Below, one piece after another: positions 1 to 7,336 of a stretch of DNA of 19,980 nucleotides. Origin of the DNA: JBDTCS01 sp039923455. GTDB lineage: Bacteria > Bacteroidota > Ignavibacteria > Palsa-1295. Numbering within the stretch: the stretch's first letter is position 1; each line of letters opens with the position of its first letter. Both the position numbers and the translations under genes were made by a program. The stretch is from NCBI GenBank assembly GCA_039923455.1, contig JBDTCS010000094.1:1-19980 (forward strand). Direction: 5' to 3'. The notes under the pieces were generated by a model. The model ran no database searches and had not been told where the DNA came from. It saw nothing but the letters and a program-made list of their open reading frames with translations.

Positions 1-129
1 CGATCGTACAAATAAACTAAAGTGCAGATCTGGAAAATGGGAACACGCAAAAAAAAAATCGCGCGATTGGATTTGATTTGGCCATAGTGATTTGTTAGAA
101 CTGCAGAAGAGTTGAATGAGGGACCGACG

Positions 130-173
130 GAGCAGAACCGGGTCGAGGACACGCAGAGTCGTCCTTCTTGCTC
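130..173. repeat. Imperfect hairpin
   Basis: The outer stem is GAGCA (130-134) with TGCTC (169-173). The inner stem is GAGGAC (145-150) with GTCCTT (161-166), including one G-T pair. The right arm is followed by TTTAAA, so a weak plus-strand terminator for an unseen upstream gene is possible. The function is inferred only. Confidence 0.3.
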
Positions 174-261
174 TTTAAACGAATAAACATCCTCCGATGT
201 TTCAACCGGTGGAGAAATCGTGTGCTGACAAAGTAATGAAATAAGTTAGTTATAGATTAAT

Positions 262-299
262 GAGAGCCGCAACCTATCTTAGGACGGGCTGCGGCTCTC
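262..299. terminator. 10-bp GC-rich hairpin, possible terminator
   Basis: GAGAGCCGCA (262-271) pairs perfectly with TGCGGCTCTC (290-299) around an 18-nt loop. The stem is strong, but neither strand has a clean T-run directly after it. It may therefore be a factor-dependent terminator, or part of a larger RNA together with the hairpins at 323-338 and 362-395. Confidence 0.4.
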
Positions 300-543
300 G
301 TTGCTGGTATTCCACCTCGCATCCTCACGTTAGTGAGGCTGTTCGTTTTGGGCTATCTGCCCGGATGCGCCGTCTGAAGCGTAACAGCGCACCCGAATGT
401 GTTGTGTGTGTGATCGCCCTCAAAGAACACTGAGGCAGTTCGAATTGTGGCCTTTCAACCTTGGGCTTCCATTTGGAATCCCGACAATCCGATTGTTCCT
501 CCTACAGATTAAATTTTATAAAACGTTTGTCCCCATTGCACGC

Positions 544-954
544 TTACTGAATGACGTCAGGATCAATGATACTGATGTAATTCGTTTGTGAACCCCAGTC
601 GATATTTACTGTCGAGTTATTTGGAAGTATAACCGGTCCGGTCTGCCCATAATTTACGGTTTGCCCGTTGATAATGATCGCGGTAACCGATGAACTAACA
701 GTAGCCGCGTAAGTTGCGGTGTTCTCTACATCCACAGTTGTAGATCCACCGGCATAGATTAGCGTCACGACCCCGATCGCCGATTGACTTGATCTGTTAT
801 CGATCGTACATACTTGTTCCACAACGGCCTCCGAAGAAGTGAGGTTAGCCGCATTGAAATTAGCGCGTACGGTTTTCGGATTAATTTTGTGAGCTTCCGA
901 TGTTGAACACCAAAGCGCCACTCCTAAAATGCAGATGCTGATGATTGTTTTCAT
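544..954 (-). CDS. Small exported protein of unknown function
   Basis: This 136-residue protein is not recognised as any family. The N-terminus is a classical signal peptide: Lys at position 2, a hydrophobic core ISICILGVALW, then a probable cleavage near residue 21-22 (STSEA-H). The mature part (about 115 residues) is rich in Thr, Val, Ser, Asn and Gly with alternating hydrophobics, suggesting an all-beta fold. It has no T9SS C-terminal domain, no lipobox and no membrane segment after the signal. The ATG at 952-954 is supported by an AGGGGAG ribosome site 8 nt upstream, one of the few clear ones in the window. It diverges from the 499-residue helical gene, with 163 bp between starts. It is probably periplasmic or secreted; its role is unknown. 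Confidence 0.75.
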   Translation of the reverse strand: MKTIISICILGVALWCSTSEAHKINPKTVRANFNAANLTSSEAVVEQVCTIDNRSSQSAIGVVTLIYAGGSTTVDVENTATYAATVSSSVTAIIINGQTVNYGQTGPVILPNNSTVNIDWGSQTNYISIIDPDVIQ

Positions 955-962
955 AATGTGTT

Positions 963-969
963 CTCCCCT
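963..969 (-). promoter_or_regulatory. Ribosome binding site of the small exported protein
   Basis: On the minus strand AGGGGAG lies 8 nt before the ATG at 954. It fixes that start and stands out because most genes here lack a Shine-Dalgarno match. Confidence 0.6.
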
Positions 970-979
970 ATTTACTCTA

Positions 980-1011
980 CAAAAATATCACTTTCAAAGC
1001 CCGGATTCAAG
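980..1011 (-). promoter_or_regulatory. Bacteroidota-type promoter candidate
   Basis: Read on the minus strand there is CTTG (1011-1008), a 20-nt spacer, then TATTTTTG (987-980). The latter matches the TAnnTTTG -7 element of Bacteroidota sigma factors, and the spacing to a TTTG-like -33 box is right. The predicted start site gives a leader of roughly 20 nt before the exported-protein gene. The sequence match is seen; use as a promoter is inferred. Confidence 0.4.
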
Positions 1012-1060
1012 AACAGTTTTGATATAAAATGTAAACACGGTCTGGGGGGCCAGAGTTACG

Positions 1061-1068
1061 TATCTTTG
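1061..1068 (+). promoter_or_regulatory. TAnnTTTG -7 box candidate for the 499-residue gene
   Basis: TATCTTTG matches the Bacteroidota -7 consensus and lies 49 nt upstream of the ATG at 1118. No good TTTG -33 box is found at the usual 19-21 nt spacing, so support is weaker than for the divergent promoter at 980-1011. Confidence 0.3.
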
Positions 1069-1117
1069 CTGGCAGAAAATTTTGTTTGAGTCAATATTCC
1101 CACTTAGCAGCGCATAA

Positions 1118-2617
1118 ATGTCCGAATTTGGCAGGCTTCGACAACTCGCAACTATTGTCCGTCAGCACTACCCGCGCCGGTCGCAGGTGGTAGCACCCGA
1201 GACAAAAAGCGATTTTCACTCCCAGGTCTATTCCACTTTGGTGGACCCACGTGTACTGAGTGTGAAGGATGTTTTTGAGCGAATAGAGGCAACCGACACG
1301 CAGCGATCCAGTTTTCATGTGACACAAAGTCAGTTGAAGGAGAAGCTTTTTAATATGCTTTTTCTGCTGGATCTTTCGGCTGCGAATTCTTCCAAGTACC
1401 GTCGAGCCATCTTCAATAATGCTCGTGCAGTTTTTATCGCCCAGACACTATCTCTTTTTGGTATGAGCGAACTTGCAGTTCGCACGGCCAAAAGTGGTTT
1501 GAAAGAAGCCGAGACGTTCGAGCTTACCTCGAACGCGATCCACTTTCTGAGAATACTCCGTTCGCACGCAACACAGGCCGGCAAGCGTGACGAGCACACA
1601 AAGCTTTCGACCGAGATCAAGCGTTACGTTGCGATCTATTCTGCCGAACTCGAAGGGCGCGACTTGTGGGAGGAACTTGCCGTTGAACTATCGGTCACAG
1701 GTTCCGCGAATGTATCGCTTGCGCTGCAAGCAAAAGCATCGAGCAAAAGGCTCACTGCGCTCTATAAAAGAAATCCTACATTTAACATTGGACTTTTGTA
1801 TTACCGATTGACGGCCACGTGCCTTGAGATCCACGGTGAATTCCGAGCAGCGGCGACACTCTGTAGTCGTGCCAAAGAATTTCTCGATGGGTATCCGCAG
1901 TTTCGGAGCCCGTCGCTTTATGGGGAGTTTGCGATGAAGCGGCTCGATAGCTCGTTGCACTCCGGAGATTATGCCTCTGCATTGCAAGCTGCGGCGCAAT
2001 GCCGGTCAATGTATTCCCAAGGCGATCCGAATTGGTTTGTCTATATGGAGTATGAGTTTTTGTTGCGCATGCATTTGCTCAGATTTGATGATGCCGCAAA
2101 AGCATTTGATGCCGTCCGCAACGATCCACGATTCGAAGGACTTGCCGAAAGCCGAGAGCATCGTTGGACACTCTTCGAATTTTATCTGGAATATGCACAA
2201 GGTAAATATTCCGATCGCGATTTTGCAATTCGTAGGCTTGCAGCCTTGCGTCGCTTCCGATCGGCATCCACAGCATATCTAAAAGATAAGACCGGATTTA
2301 ATTTTTCGATACTCATCATTGAAATGTTGATTCTGCTTGAGAGCAAACAATACAAACTCGTTGAGGAGAGGGTAGACGCGATGGCGGTATATCGTCAGCG
2401 TTACATGAAGCAGATCCCGTCCGCGAGTATGTTCTTGTTATTCTTGATGGACGTGGCTCGCAAGCTCGATGCACCCACTCCAACTAAGAAGTCACCGGCA
2501 ATAGAACGCAAGACAGAACCCACCATCAAATCCAGCTCAAGCTTAGAAGGTATGCAGATACTACCGTTTTCTTGGGTGAGAGCAAAAATTCTCCGAGGTC
2601 TCTCACCGGGGCGTTGA
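1118..2617 (+). CDS. Helical TPR-like orphan protein, 499 aa
   Basis: This is a soluble, almost entirely alpha-helical protein with no signal peptide and no membrane segment. Pairs of amphipathic helices recur through most of its length (about residues 75-450), as in TPR or similar solenoids; examples are the stretches around EFRAAATLCSRAKEFL and DYASALQAAAQC. From memory it resembles a recurrent, uncharacterised Bacteroidota family of about 500 residues. Shared features are a basic N-terminal helix, a segment like KDKxGxNxxILIIxxLxLL near residue 390, and a C-terminal IxPxxxxxxxLxxL motif, here ILPFSWVRAKILRGL. A Lys/Thr/Pro/Ser-rich linker (about 450-475) precedes that motif. No catalytic signature is visible, so a protein-protein scaffold is the best guess. 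The start has no ribosome site and could be later. The gene diverges from the small exported protein. Confidence 0.75.
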   Translation: MSEFGRLRQLATIVRQHYPRRSQVVAPETKSDFHSQVYSTLVDPRVLSVKDVFERIEATDTQRSSFHVTQSQLKEKLFNMLFLLDLSAANSSKYRRAIFNNARAVFIAQTLSLFGMSELAVRTAKSGLKEAETFELTSNAIHFLRILRSHATQAGKRDEHTKLSTEIKRYVAIYSAELEGRDLWEELAVELSVTGSANVSLALQAKASSKRLTALYKRNPTFNIGLLYYRLTATCLEIHGEFRAAATLCSRAKEFLDGYPQFRSPSLYGEFAMKRLDSSLHSGDYASALQAAAQCRSMYSQGDPNWFVYMEYEFLLRMHLLRFDDAAKAFDAVRNDPRFEGLAESREHRWTLFEFYLEYAQGKYSDRDFAIRRLAALRRFRSASTAYLKDKTGFNFSILIIEMLILLESKQYKLVEERVDAMAVYRQRYMKQIPSASMFLLFLMDVARKLDAPTPTKKSPAIERKTEPTIKSSSSLEGMQILPFSWVRAKILRGLSPGR

Positions 2618-3364
2618 AATAAGGGCCTTGAAAGACCCGCGTAGCTAATTTGCGCAGAGAATACTTAGCAACAATGTAACATAACTATCTGAAAAGTAGA
2701 ATAGGTGGCGCTTAGAATAATTCTGTGCATGAGTTGGAATTAATTTGCTCGTCTCCTCCTTTTTTAGTTGTCAGACGGTCATGCGCACTGAAAATCTTTA
2801 TTAATTACGTGTCCACTGTGCACGCGATTTTTGCAGTGTGCTTCTTTCGTCTCTCGCTTGTAGGAGCGTCATAACGATCTTTTTTCGTCGGCGTCATCAG
2901 GCCTTCCGTACTTACCATTCCACGCAGCCCAATTAGAGGCGGTTCTCTTCGAACCAACTCTCCAATACTCGCGCGGCTATTGAGATTGTTACCGAAGCGA
3001 TTTCGCGATCGGGCTCAATACTTCCGCTTGCGTACCCAACACAGCGCTTGCCGTCAGCGTTAACCGATCGTTCGTTGACCGCAACCGACATACTAATTCA
3101 AGAGGATCCGGCCGAAAGGCTCCAAAGAATATACTTCGATCGCAGTAAGGATGAGGGAGCACTCAGAGATCACAAATGATCTTGCACGGAGTGATCGACG
3201 CATTCCAATTTTGTCTATCGGCATTCGCTGTTTGTCTTGATGTTCTCGAGCAACATAGTGCTGATACAATAGTGTGAAGACCGCCTGCATTACGGCAGAA
3301 GTATTCGCGTAACGCGGCGTGTCATAGTGGAGTTTTATTATTCGTTGTTTTTTTATTGTTCGTT
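2618..3364. other. Long intergenic gap with no recognised gene
   Basis: About 750 bp lie between the helical orphan and the S8 peptidase with no convincing gene. An 80-codon open frame on plus (2937-3176) lacks an ATG or GTG start and a ribosome site. A 65-codon minus frame (3093-3290) has no support either. A weak hairpin pairs CACTG (2814-2818) with CAGTG (2834-2838). The gap may be a decayed gene, a long leader or a small RNA locus. No known riboswitch was recognised. Confidence 0.45.
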
Positions 3365-3371
3365 AGAGGGA
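3365..3371 (+). promoter_or_regulatory. Ribosome binding site that decides the S8 peptidase start
   Basis: AGAGGGA sits 6 nt before the ATG at 3378. It favours this start over an in-frame GTG at 3327, which would add 17 residues and has no ribosome site. Confidence 0.65.
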
Positions 3372-3377
3372 CAGACT

Positions 3378-5702
3378 ATGCCTAAGTTACGCGTGATTGC
3401 ATATTACATGCATGAACATGAGCGGTTGGTATCAATTCAAGCATTGGATAAACCGGGTTTCATGAAGCCGGAAGTCACGGAGAGTTTCGCCTTAGGGGAG
3501 ATCGAGGAAACAGATATCCCCAAGTTAGAAGCGTCCGGTGTGATCGTACGGGTGCAGCCCGCACTGCAGCCCGCGACAGCCGAGATGCACGAGAATTCCG
3601 GGTCTATCTCTTCATCCCGCAAGGGAGGTTCACTGGTTCACCGAGCCTTCGAAGATGCTCTGCCGTCACCGGAAGATTATTATAACGTAAAACTCGCCGG
3701 TCCGGTGCTCGAATCGTGGCGAACAAAACTTGCGAATGCGGGAGTCCAATTGCTCGAAGCAATTGGCGACGGAGGTTATAAAGCGAAGCTTCGCACAGAT
3801 CAAGTTCTGGTGCTTAGAGCTATGGATTGTGTTACGGATGTGAGTTGGATTGCTCCGAAAACCAGGATACTCAGCATTGCAGAAAAATTTGCCAAAGGTG
3901 ATTCCCCTTCAGAAACAAGGCCTGCCTCCAAAGCTTCCTCTGACCAGTTAGGTCGTCCTGCTCCTAAAGATTCTCCGATGCACACGTTCGATCTCCGTCT
4001 CAACGATGCGAACGACTCCTCGAAGATCGTAAGTTGGTTGAACAATCGACATGTTTCTCTTGCGGGTGCGTCGGGTCGAAAAATCCGGTTTCATATACTG
4101 CATAGCTCTGGAGTGTTGGATGAGTTGTCGCGGATGCCAGAGGTCGATCGGATCGACGAGTATCACTTGCCCCGTCTGTTCAATGACTATACGAGACGCT
4201 TGCTTAACGTCGATGCGCCAAAGGGAGTGGGTAGCCAAAGTTATATATTGCAAGATGGTACCGATCAGATCGTCGCAGTCGCCGATACCGGTATCGATCA
4301 CGACCATCCAGATTTTGAAGGACGTATCATCGGCAAAGTCGCTCGCGGCAGACATAACGACACGAGCGATCCACTTGGTCACGGCACACACGTTGCGGGT
4401 TCTGTGCTCGGCGATGGATCGGCTTCGAAAGGCGAGTTTAAGGGAATGGCTCCGAAGGCGAAGCTCTTTTTTCAATCATTGCTTGATCACGAGGGTACGC
4501 TCGGTGGCGTACCATTTGATCTGAAAGAACTCTTCGACGAAGCGTATCAAGCAGGTGCCCGCATTCATAATAACAGTTGGGGTTCGGATGCGCACTCAAG
4601 TTATACGATCACCAGCGAAGAGGTCGATGAATATGTTTGTGACCATAAGGATATGTTGGTGGTGATAGCTGCAGGAAACGCAGGATTGGAAGGAAGCCAT
4701 CCGGAACTCGGAGAGCTTACTACTCGCGAACTGCGGTCGATCTGCTCTCCGGCCTCAAGTAAGAATGGGCTTACGGTTGGCGCATGTAGAAGCGATCGTC
4801 CGGATGGACCGATGGTGACGAAGACATGGAGCAGCGGTTGGCCGGAGGTATTTCCTTCGCAGACACTGCCGCCGGAATTGATCGCTGCGGATCCGGAGTC
4901 ACTTGCAATCTTTACCAGTCGAGGGCCTACAGAGGATCGGCGGATCAAGCCGGATGTCGTTGCTCCGGGTACCGATATTCTTTCGACACGTGCGCGCACT
5001 GCTCCGATCTCGAATTATTGGGGACCGTATCCGTTGCAAGAAAATCCGAAGGATCCACACTACGCTTTTGATGGAGGTACCAGCATGGCGACTCCGATGG
5101 TGTCGGGTTGTGCTGCACTCGTAAGGCAATATTACGTGACGGAGTGCGCGCACAAAAAACCGAGCGCTGCATTGCTGAAGGCGACACTTGTCAACAGCAC
5201 CGTTTGGCTGACCGGAGCGGATGCGACAACGAGCCCAGCCGGATTTCCGAATTATCGACAAGGACACGGACGCATCTCGATCAACAATGCAATTCCAAAT
5301 CCTTCGAAGCCTGGAATGGAAATGCATTACGTCGATGATTGGGAGCATTATCAATTTAGAAAAACCGGTGAGCAAAAGCGCTACCAATTTGTTTTACCGG
5401 AAGGCACACCAGAACTCCGAGTCTGTCTGGCCTACACGGATGCACCTGCGCGGTCGTTGCAAAACAATCTCAATCTTGTCGTGCAGCATCTAAACAGTAA
5501 GAAAAAATTTCTTGGCAACGAAGAATTGCCAAATGCGGTGATGCTTCCGGATCCGGACAACAACCTGGAATCGGTGCGTATCAAAAACCCACCGGCCGGC
5601 ACCTACTTCGTCCAAGTATTCGCCGCGAACCTGCTTAAGCCAGAACAAGATTTTGCGCTGGTCGTAACCGGCGTAGGTGTTCCAAAGCTCGTGGAGGTTT
5701 GA
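3378..5702 (+). CDS. Subtilisin-like S8 family serine peptidase
   Basis: The 774-residue protein has a complete subtilase catalytic set: Asp303 (AVADTGIDHDHPDF), His335 (GHGTHVAG), oxyanion Asn434 (IAAGNAG) and Ser569 (GGTSMATPMVSG). The C-terminal 120 or so residues (about 650-774) form a beta domain with the YTDAPARSL / NNLNLVV / NNLESVRI pattern. This matches the jelly-roll tail of KP-43-type subtilases. Ahead of the catalytic domain are three modules: about 1-62 (with a GEIEETDIPKLEASGVIVRV-type ending), 100-170 (YYNVKLAGPVLESW, typical of subtilase propeptides) and 200-270 (a second propeptide-like fold). No signal peptide, lipobox or T9SS domain is visible, which is unusual for this group. 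The enzyme is either cytoplasmic or exported by an unrecognised route. The ATG at 3378 is chosen for its ribosome site. Confidence 0.92.
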   Translation: MPKLRVIAYYMHEHERLVSIQALDKPGFMKPEVTESFALGEIEETDIPKLEASGVIVRVQPALQPATAEMHENSGSISSSRKGGSLVHRAFEDALPSPEDYYNVKLAGPVLESWRTKLANAGVQLLEAIGDGGYKAKLRTDQVLVLRAMDCVTDVSWIAPKTRILSIAEKFAKGDSPSETRPASKASSDQLGRPAPKDSPMHTFDLRLNDANDSSKIVSWLNNRHVSLAGASGRKIRFHILHSSGVLDELSRMPEVDRIDEYHLPRLFNDYTRRLLNVDAPKGVGSQSYILQDGTDQIVAVADTGIDHDHPDFEGRIIGKVARGRHNDTSDPLGHGTHVAGSVLGDGSASKGEFKGMAPKAKLFFQSLLDHEGTLGGVPFDLKELFDEAYQAGARIHNNSWGSDAHSSYTITSEEVDEYVCDHKDMLVVIAAGNAGLEGSHPELGELTTRELRSICSPASSKNGLTVGACRSDRPDGPMVTKTWSSGWPEVFPSQTLPPELIAADPESLAIFTSRGPTEDRRIKPDVVAPGTDILSTRARTAPISNYWGPYPLQENPKDPHYAFDGGTSMATPMVSGCAALVRQYYVTECAHKKPSAALLKATLVNSTVWLTGADATTSPAGFPNYRQGHGRISINNAIPNPSKPGMEMHYVDDWEHYQFRKTGEQKRYQFVLPEGTPELRVCLAYTDAPARSLQNNLNLVVQHLNSKKKFLGNEELPNAVMLPDPDNNLESVRIKNPPAGTYFVQVFAANLLKPEQDFALVVTGVGVPKLVEV

Positions 5703-5791
5703 ATGAGGTCAGGAATCGAATCGTCGTAACGGGCTCATTCGCCTGAGTTTGAAAAAATGGGGGTAAAAATTCAGACCTTTGGTTTGTCTTT

Positions 5792-5819
5792 TTGTCCCTT
5801 TGTTTTGTGTCCTTATAAA
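5792..5819 (+). promoter_or_regulatory. Sigma-70-like promoter candidate
   Basis: TTGTCC (5792-5797) and TATAAA (5814-5819) are separated by 16 nt. They lie in the T-rich gap between the S8 peptidase and the T9SS-sorted protein, giving a predicted leader of about 60 nt before the ATG at 5888. The surroundings are rich in TTTG repeats, so other boxes could be argued. Sequence match only. Confidence 0.35.
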
Positions 5820-5887
5820 ATCAGATCGTTCTCCCCGATTGTGTCTCGAGGGGGGGCTACTTCCGAAAACCACATATTCCACAGCTC

Positions 5888-7282
5888 ATGAAGAGAATTC
5901 TCCGAATTTCCTTGATGCTTGTCGTGCTCTACGCGATAAGTGCAGGTTCAGTATTTGCGCAGCAGACCGGCGTAAAGATCACCGTCCGTTCGGCCTTTTT
6001 GCAGTTTCCGGCAACGCAAATGACGAAGACGGCGGTTCGCACTTTTACAGTGACGAACGCCTCCACCTCGCCGGCCTCCGCTACCATTCATCTTACAGCC
6101 CCAACCACAACAAGTTATTCGATCATCGGTACGGCCGATAGTGTGCTTGCGCCAAATGGCTCGTGGGTTGTGAGTGTGCTGTTTGCACCGCAAGCGATTG
6201 GTAGTCTGATCGATTCGATCTTTGTGCATCATGATGGTGATACTTCGCTTGCGAAGAATCCTATTCGCGTGATAATTTTCGGCACAGGCAAAGCAGCGCC
6301 TGGTGCTGCCGATACGAATCCGAAGATCACCGTTCAACCGGGTCAAGGAGGAGTTAATTTTGGCACGCTCGTCGTGACAAAAACGTTGACAAGATCGATC
6401 ACGATATATAATGTCTCGGATACACAGCGCACACTTGTCGGGTTGGTCGATACGACCGATCCATCGTCGGCATTCAAGGTGCTTACCGGTGCTGGTGCGT
6501 TCGCAATTGATAGTGGTAAATCCGCGGTGGTGCAAATCAGCTTTACCCCAATGGTTGCGGGCACGTTCCGTGATTCCATTTATGTGCATAGCAACGCCGA
6601 TACACTCGGAAGTCCGAACCGTTTGATCAAGATAATACTTACCGGTAAAGCGATTGCGTCTGACACTTTCCCGAAGGTGACGGTGCAACAGCGACAACTT
6701 ACATTCCCGAAGGATACCGTCGGTATGATGATCCAACGGACGCTTGCGGTCGTGAATACTTCGGATTCGGCGCGTGTGCTGATAGTTAACTTCACACTTC
6801 CGAAGCCACCTTTCGCGGTGGACTCCGCGCTCGCGACGATGATCGATAGTGGCAAGGTGCACACAGTGCTCATCAAGTTTACACCGGTTGCTGCGGGAGT
6901 CTTTACGGACTCGCTCATCGTACTCACGAACGCGGTCGCTCCGAGCAATCGAATTGTCGTCACGCTTAACGGTACCGGTGTTGCTGCTGCGACGGGTGGT
7001 GTCCGTGTGATTCAACCTGAGCAACTTGCGTTTGATATACATCCGAATCCTATCGCGACTCTCACGGCGCTTAGCTTTGAACTCGCACAAAGTATCAATG
7101 GCAAGCTAACAATTTTCGATGCCCTCGGCAAGCAGCTATCGGTGCTCGCAAACGGTAAACTCTCGGCGGGTCAGCACACCTACAATTGGTCGGCTGACGG
7201 CCTGCCGAACGGTACCTACTTTGCGAGACTTCAACTCGAAGGTTTGGGAGTCAGCACTTCTCGAATCGTCGTCAGCCGATAG
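5888..7282 (+). CDS. Secreted choice-of-anchor-D repeat protein with T9SS type A sorting domain
   Basis: This 464-residue exported protein begins with a signal peptide (MKRILR, hydrophobic LMLVVLYAISAGSVFA, cleavage near residue 24-25). Three tandem ASH/HYDIN-like immunoglobulin repeats follow at about 28-135, 144-253 and 261-366. Each repeats the pattern of an early LxFP or VNFG strand, an xxxTVTN/IYNVS/VVNTS strand, an SGK or NGS turn, FTPxAxGxFxDSIxV, and a closing ILTGxG strand. Residues 385-464 are a type IX secretion C-terminal domain: HPNP, LTIFDALGKQ, LSAGQHTYNW, LPNGTYFARL, and a final RIVVSR. Such proteins are exported across the outer membrane by T9SS and released or anchored. There is no enzymatic domain, so a structural or adhesive surface role is likely. 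The gene stands alone, bounded by a promoter-like region and a strong hairpin. Confidence 0.92.
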   Translation: MKRILRISLMLVVLYAISAGSVFAQQTGVKITVRSAFLQFPATQMTKTAVRTFTVTNASTSPASATIHLTAPTTTSYSIIGTADSVLAPNGSWVVSVLFAPQAIGSLIDSIFVHHDGDTSLAKNPIRVIIFGTGKAAPGAADTNPKITVQPGQGGVNFGTLVVTKTLTRSITIYNVSDTQRTLVGLVDTTDPSSAFKVLTGAGAFAIDSGKSAVVQISFTPMVAGTFRDSIYVHSNADTLGSPNRLIKIILTGKAIASDTFPKVTVQQRQLTFPKDTVGMMIQRTLAVVNTSDSARVLIVNFTLPKPPFAVDSALATMIDSGKVHTVLIKFTPVAAGVFTDSLIVLTNAVAPSNRIVVTLNGTGVAAATGGVRVIQPEQLAFDIHPNPIATLTALSFELAQSINGKLTIFDALGKQLSVLANGKLSAGQHTYNWSADGLPNGTYFARLQLEGLGVSTSRIVVSR

Positions 7283-7291
7283 GAGATACTA

Positions 7292-7336
7292 TTCAAAAGG
7301 GCAAGGACGAATACACTTCGTCTTTGCCCTTTTGAA
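7292..7336. terminator. Intrinsic terminator, 20-bp stem
   Basis: The arms TTCAAAAGGGCAAGGACGAA (7292-7311) and TTCGTCTTTGCCCTTTTGAA (7317-7336) pair over all 20 positions with one G-U, around a 5-nt loop (TACAC). It starts 10 nt after the stop of the T9SS-sorted protein. The CCCTTTT end of the right arm acts as the U-rich side. It is nearly symmetrical, so it could stop transcription from either direction. Confidence 0.85.

Larger units (their letters stand above)
1..543. other. Gene-less left edge with several hairpins
   Basis: No credible coding region is seen here. The longest open frame (397-591, plus) runs into the 3' end of the minus-strand gene at 544-954 and has an unconvincing, Cys/Arg-rich start. 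The stretch contains at least five inverted repeats (130-173, 185-202, 262-299, 323-338, 362-395). It could hold the 3' end and terminator of a gene outside the window, the trailer of the 544-954 gene, or a structured RNA. No tRNA, tmRNA, RNase P or SRP RNA signature was recognised. Confidence 0.5.

Noticed and set aside
434..455. TTCGAAT loop resembling a tRNA T-arm
   Set aside because: The flanking bases do not pair into a 5-bp T-stem and no anticodon or acceptor arm can be built around it.
397..591. 64-codon open frame on the plus strand
   Set aside because: It overlaps the 3' end of the well-supported exported-protein gene, has no ribosome site, and its composition is unlike a real protein.
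3093..3290. 65-codon open frame on the minus strand in the long gap
   Set aside because: There is no ribosome site and no recognisable domain, and it overlaps another open frame on the opposite strand. Chance is the simpler explanation.
3327..3377. GTG start adding 17 residues to the S8 peptidase
   Set aside because: It has no ribosome site, the added residues do not form a convincing signal peptide, and AGAGGGA is well placed for the ATG at 3378.
1118..5702. Helical protein and S8 peptidase as a two-gene defence-like module
   Set aside because: They are separated by 760 bp with no shared operon signals, and there is no sensor, nuclease or mobile-element context. Adjacency alone is too weak.
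5948..7090. 380-codon open frame on the minus strand
   Set aside because: It lies wholly inside the T9SS repeat protein on the other strand, is extremely Arg/His/Cys-rich, and has no motif. It is a codon-usage shadow.
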